Shown: piece by piece, positions 61,692-64,000 of the stretch
Layout of the letters: each line of letters begins with the position of its first letter
Position numbering within the stretch: the first letter of the stretch is position 1
DNA from: DASSBG01 sp963800395
GTDB taxonomy: Bacteria > Pseudomonadota > Gammaproteobacteria > Xanthomonadales > Rhodanobacteraceae
Direction of reading: 5' to 3'
Assembly (NCBI GenBank): GCA_963800395.1
Contig: CAWDBD010000028.1
Span: forward strand, 358,228-422,227
Length of the DNA: 64,000 nt
Program-made: the position numbers and the translations under genes
The notes under the pieces: model-generated
The model's input: the letters and a program-made list of their open reading frames with translations, nothing else
What the model was told of the DNA's origin: nothing
Databases searched by the model: none

Positions 61692-62075
61692 TTACTTCCC
61701 GCTGGCCATCTCGCCGCACTGGTTCTCGACGCAATTGAAATCAACTTCGGAGCCACGGCCTGCGGTCACTTGCACATTGATGTGCCTGGCAACGGTCATG
61801 TCACCATGCTTCAGTGTGACCGTGTATTTGCCCATGGGCAGACCGAGGGCCCTGTACGTGCCGCGGGCGTCCACCTTCACTGTTCGGCCGGCTCCGGTGT
61901 TGCTATGCACGGTGACTCTGTCACCGGCCGGAGCTTTGCCGAATATCGATCCGGCCGTGCTCTGCGCGCTGGCAGTGGAAACGCTGGCCACGGCAAACGT
62001 GGCGATGACACCAGCCATTGCCAGACCGCGGGCGAGACGATGCGTGATTGAGCATATCGGGGAATTGTTGTACAT
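61692..62075 (-). CDS. Exported carboxypeptidase-regulatory-like domain protein
   Basis: A 127-residue protein. The signal peptide is LAMAGVIATFAVASVSTASAQ. A single beta-sandwich domain follows, STAGSIFGKAPAGDRVTVHSNTGAGRTVKVDARGTYRALGLPMGKYTVTLKHGD, ending VTAGRGSEVDFNC. This is the N-terminal regulatory-like domain found on Oar-type TonB-dependent receptors of this bacterial order, here without the plug and barrel. It is either a genuine small periplasmic protein or the detached head of such a receptor. It has a normal 3' end and faces a terminator. Confidence 0.75.
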   Translation of the reverse strand: MYNNSPICSITHRLARGLAMAGVIATFAVASVSTASAQSTAGSIFGKAPAGDRVTVHSNTGAGRTVKVDARGTYRALGLPMGKYTVTLKHGDMTVARHINVQVTAGRGSEVDFNCVENQCGEMASGK

Positions 62076-62522
62076 GAATTACCACCTTGTCTTGTCGATG
62101 GGGAAACGCGCGGGAAGCCAGAGCGACTTCCGCCCGCAAAACAGGCACGAGCCATGCGCTCGATGCCGGCATGATGAATATGGCAAGAACCGTGCCATCA
62201 TCCTCATGACTCCAAATCTTTGTATCACAAGCCATTTTAATGATTCCCCAAGACATGGGCGTGCGACCGCGGACACTTGTTGCGGACACTTGCGGCCGAC
62301 AACGGACGCATTCGCCCGGTGGGCGCGACCCGAGCGTGATCTCGCCGCATGTTCAACTGGATGCCTGAATCCACACAGACGCAGGTGCTCGCCGCGATAC
62401 CGCGCTAAACTGACCCAATGCGCAAGCTGGCCGCGCCTGATGGCACATGCGTTCACGATTTCGAACAAGGCAAAATGCATTTGCGCAGAAGCCTGTCTGC
62501 AACTTGACCCGGGGGGAAACAC
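62076..62522. other. 447-bp divergent intergenic region
   Basis: It should hold the promoters of the regulatory-domain gene (minus) and the dipeptidase gene (plus). The only structure noticed is a short tandem repeat in which GCGGACACTTG occurs twice between 62268 and 62294. No gene is supported. Confidence 0.45.
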
Positions 62523-64000
62523 ATGAAACACGCACCGAAAGCCGCATTTCTTTGCATCGCGTTACTCCTGCTCGGCAACGCGCAGGCACGGGACGCTTCT
62601 TCATCTGATGCGGATGCGCAACTCAAGGCTCGTGTAGAGCATGTGCTGCAATCAACCCCCTTGATCGATGGGCACAATGACCTGCCCTGGGAAATTCGCA
62701 GCAACTTCGGCAATGTGGGCCAGATCGACCTCGAGGCCAATACCGCGGATATGAAGGTCAAGGCCGATGACGGCGGCGACAAGACGGTTTCGCTGATGAC
62801 CGACATTCCCCGCCTGCATGCCGGACATGTGGGTGGGCAGTTCTGGTCGGTGTGGATTCCCGCCAGCATCACCGGCCCGGAAGCGGTGCAGATGACGATG
62901 GAGCAGATCGACATCGTGCGCAACATGGTGGCGAAATATCCGAAAGATCTGGAAATGGCCTATACCGCCGATGACATCGTTCGTATCCACAAGGCCGGCC
63001 GCATCGCATCACTGATCGGCATCGAGGGCGGGCACCAGATCAACAATTCACTGCCCGTCCTGCGCCAGATGTATGTCCTGGGCGCCCGCTACATGACGCT
63101 GACCCATTCGAACAACAATGACTGGGCTGATTCTGCAACTGACAATCCCGAGCATCACGGGCTGACGGATTTCGGCAAGACAGCGGTGCACGAGATGAAT
63201 CGCCTGGGCATGCTGGTGGACCTCAGCCATGTCTCGGCCGACACCATGCGCGATGCGATCGAGACCAGCCAGGCACCGGTGATCTTCTCCCACTCCGGCG
63301 CGCGCGCCCTGATCGATCATCCTCGCGATGTCCCGGACGACGTGCTGCGGATGGTGAAGAAGAATCACGGCATCGTCATGGTGAATTTCTATCCCGGCTA
63401 CCTTTCCGAGAAAGTGGCACGCTGGTATGCCGACCGCGCGGCCGAAACGGCCCGCTTGAACTCACCCCCCTTCGACGGCCTGTACATCGGCCAGCCCAAG
63501 CGGGCAGCAGCCGCCATGGCCAAGTGGGACAAGGCCCATCCGCAACCGATCATCGGCATTGGCGCCGTGGCCGACCATATCGAGCATATCCGCAAGATCG
63601 CGGGAATCGAGAGCGTCGGCCTCGGGTCGGATTTCGATGGCATCCCCAACGCCCCTAAAGGCCTGGATGGTGTGGACAAGTACCCTGCCCTGCTCATGGA
63701 ACTGGCCCGCCGCGGCTGGACTGACGAGGAACTGGCCGCTGTAGCCGGCCGCAACATGCTGCGCGTTATGCGTCAGGCCCAGTCCGTCGCCAAACGCCTG
63801 CAGTCGGCCGAGGCACCGTCGCACGCCACCCTCAAGACGAGCGACGGCCACGATTCCCGAGTACTGATCAGATCGCGGATGCCTTCCGGCTGCCTGCGAC
63901 GCAAGTCGCGAAAGGGCACATCGGTCCGCAAAGCACGCCAAAGACGCAAAAAAGTTCAAGACCATTGTTGCCTTCTTCGCGCCCTTCGCGTCCTTCGCGG
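62523..64000 (+). CDS. Secreted M19 (renal-type) membrane dipeptidase, partial at window edge
   Basis: ATG at 62523 opens a signal peptide (AAFLCIALLLLGNAQA), and no stop occurs before the window ends (492 codons). The zinc dipeptidase motifs are all present: the HxD in LIDGHNDLPWEIR, the bridging Glu in SLIGIEGGHQI, His ligands in LVDLSHVSAD and FSHSGARAL, and the Asp in GLGSDFDGI. The family cleaves dipeptides and some beta-lactam-like amides in the periplasm. The conserved part ends near LRVMRQAQSVAKRLQ (about 63801). The remaining ~65 codons are Arg/Lys-rich and run into a dispersed repeat, so the natural stop has probably been lost or displaced. Confidence 0.87.
   Translation, partial: MKHAPKAAFLCIALLLLGNAQARDASSSDADAQLKARVEHVLQSTPLIDGHNDLPWEIRSNFGNVGQIDLEANTADMKVKADDGGDKTVSLMTDIPRLHAGHVGGQFWSVWIPASITGPEAVQMTMEQIDIVRNMVAKYPKDLEMAYTADDIVRIHKAGRIASLIGIEGGHQINNSLPVLRQMYVLGARYMTLTHSNNNDWADSATDNPEHHGLTDFGKTAVHEMNRLGMLVDLSHVSADTMRDAIETSQAPVIFSHSGARALIDHPRDVPDDVLRMVKKNHGIVMVNFYPGYLSEKVARWYADRAAETARLNSPPFDGLYIGQPKRAAAAMAKWDKAHPQPIIGIGAVADHIEHIRKIAGIESVGLGSDFDGIPNAPKGLDGVDKYPALLMELARRGWTDEELAAVAGRNMLRVMRQAQSVAKRLQSAEAPSHATLKTSDGHDSRVLIRSRMPSGCLRRKSRKGTSVRKARQRRKKVQDHCCLLRALRVLR
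63925..64000. repeat. Dispersed CGCAAAGACGCAA-type repeat at window edge
   Basis: The last ~75 bases read CGCAAAG...GCCAAAGACGCAAAAAAG and then CTTCTTCGCGCCCTTCGCGTCCTTCGCGG. They have the look of the 'CTTCGCGTCTTTGCG' intergenic repeats seen in many proteobacterial genomes, with the two halves in roughly opposite orientation. The sequence is translated here as the tail of the dipeptidase frame. Confidence 0.5.

Overview
The window is high-GC DNA (by eye roughly 60-65% G+C) from a gammaproteobacterium, most likely order Lysobacterales (Xanthomonadales), Rhodanobacteraceae or a close relative. The reasons are the DUF1631/PilZ gene pair, AlgZ/AlgR-type LytS/LytTR regulators with AlgR-like boxes, a DUF2207 protein, a CadC-like winged-helix/TPR regulator, and a set of secreted proteins ending in an IFxDGFE-type C-terminus. 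This is chromosomal, gene-dense DNA with many ATGA/TGATG overlaps. I saw no rRNA, tRNA, CRISPR array, prophage or conjugation genes.

Layout. 1-3.1 kb: end of a cytochrome-like protein, a C39-like protein, then a BlaI repressor with an M56/M23 fused metallopeptidase behind a nested palindromic operator. 3.3-9.6 kb: a cadherin-like surface protein with a C-terminal sorting-type tail, followed by a compact cluster of five small glycosyltransferases and one FkbM methyltransferase. 9.8-15.7 kb: a tiny basic protein, PilZ and DUF1631 genes, a secreted beta-helix protein and a small exported protein. 16-21.7 kb: a LytS/LytTR two-component pair with two upstream AlgR-like boxes, then a three-gene signalling operon (REC-GGDEF, GAF-GAF histidine kinase, stand-alone REC) behind a good sigma-54 promoter match. 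21.7-27.3 kb: two full 286-bp copies of a MITE-like element with terminal inverted repeats and internal hairpins, a dead DUF6090 gene, a phosphoesterase, a GT1 glycosyltransferase, a renalase-like oxidoreductase, and relic DNA. 27.3-38.3 kb: two more secreted repeat proteins, a GntR/ABC module with a probable leaderless promoter, a TMEM175-type channel, a DUF2269-like membrane protein, a GST, and a large Asp-box protein with a CTERM-like tail. 38.8-42.6 kb: a second GntR/ABC module, an NTF2-like protein and an exported helical protein. 43.1-46.4 kb: two ECF sigma/anti-sigma pairs and small membrane proteins around a two-tier palindrome. 46.6-56.7 kb: a frameshifted serine hydrolase, a 14-repeat kelch protein, small membrane proteins, a solo MITE end, a HIT protein and a DUF2207 protein. 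56.9-64 kb: a CadC-like regulator divergent from an APC transporter, an acyltransferase, an isolated TonB-receptor-type regulatory domain, and an M19 dipeptidase open at the window edge.

Two themes stand out. First, five intact secreted proteins of unrelated fold, plus two gene relics, share a C-terminal (I/F)(F/Y)x(D/N)(G/D)FE ending that looks like a common sorting or anchoring tag. Second, the MITE-like element has inserted at CTAG sites that coincide with stop codons. Its two full copies differ at only 8 of 286 positions, and two of those differences are a paired A-T to T-A swap inside a 14-bp stem.
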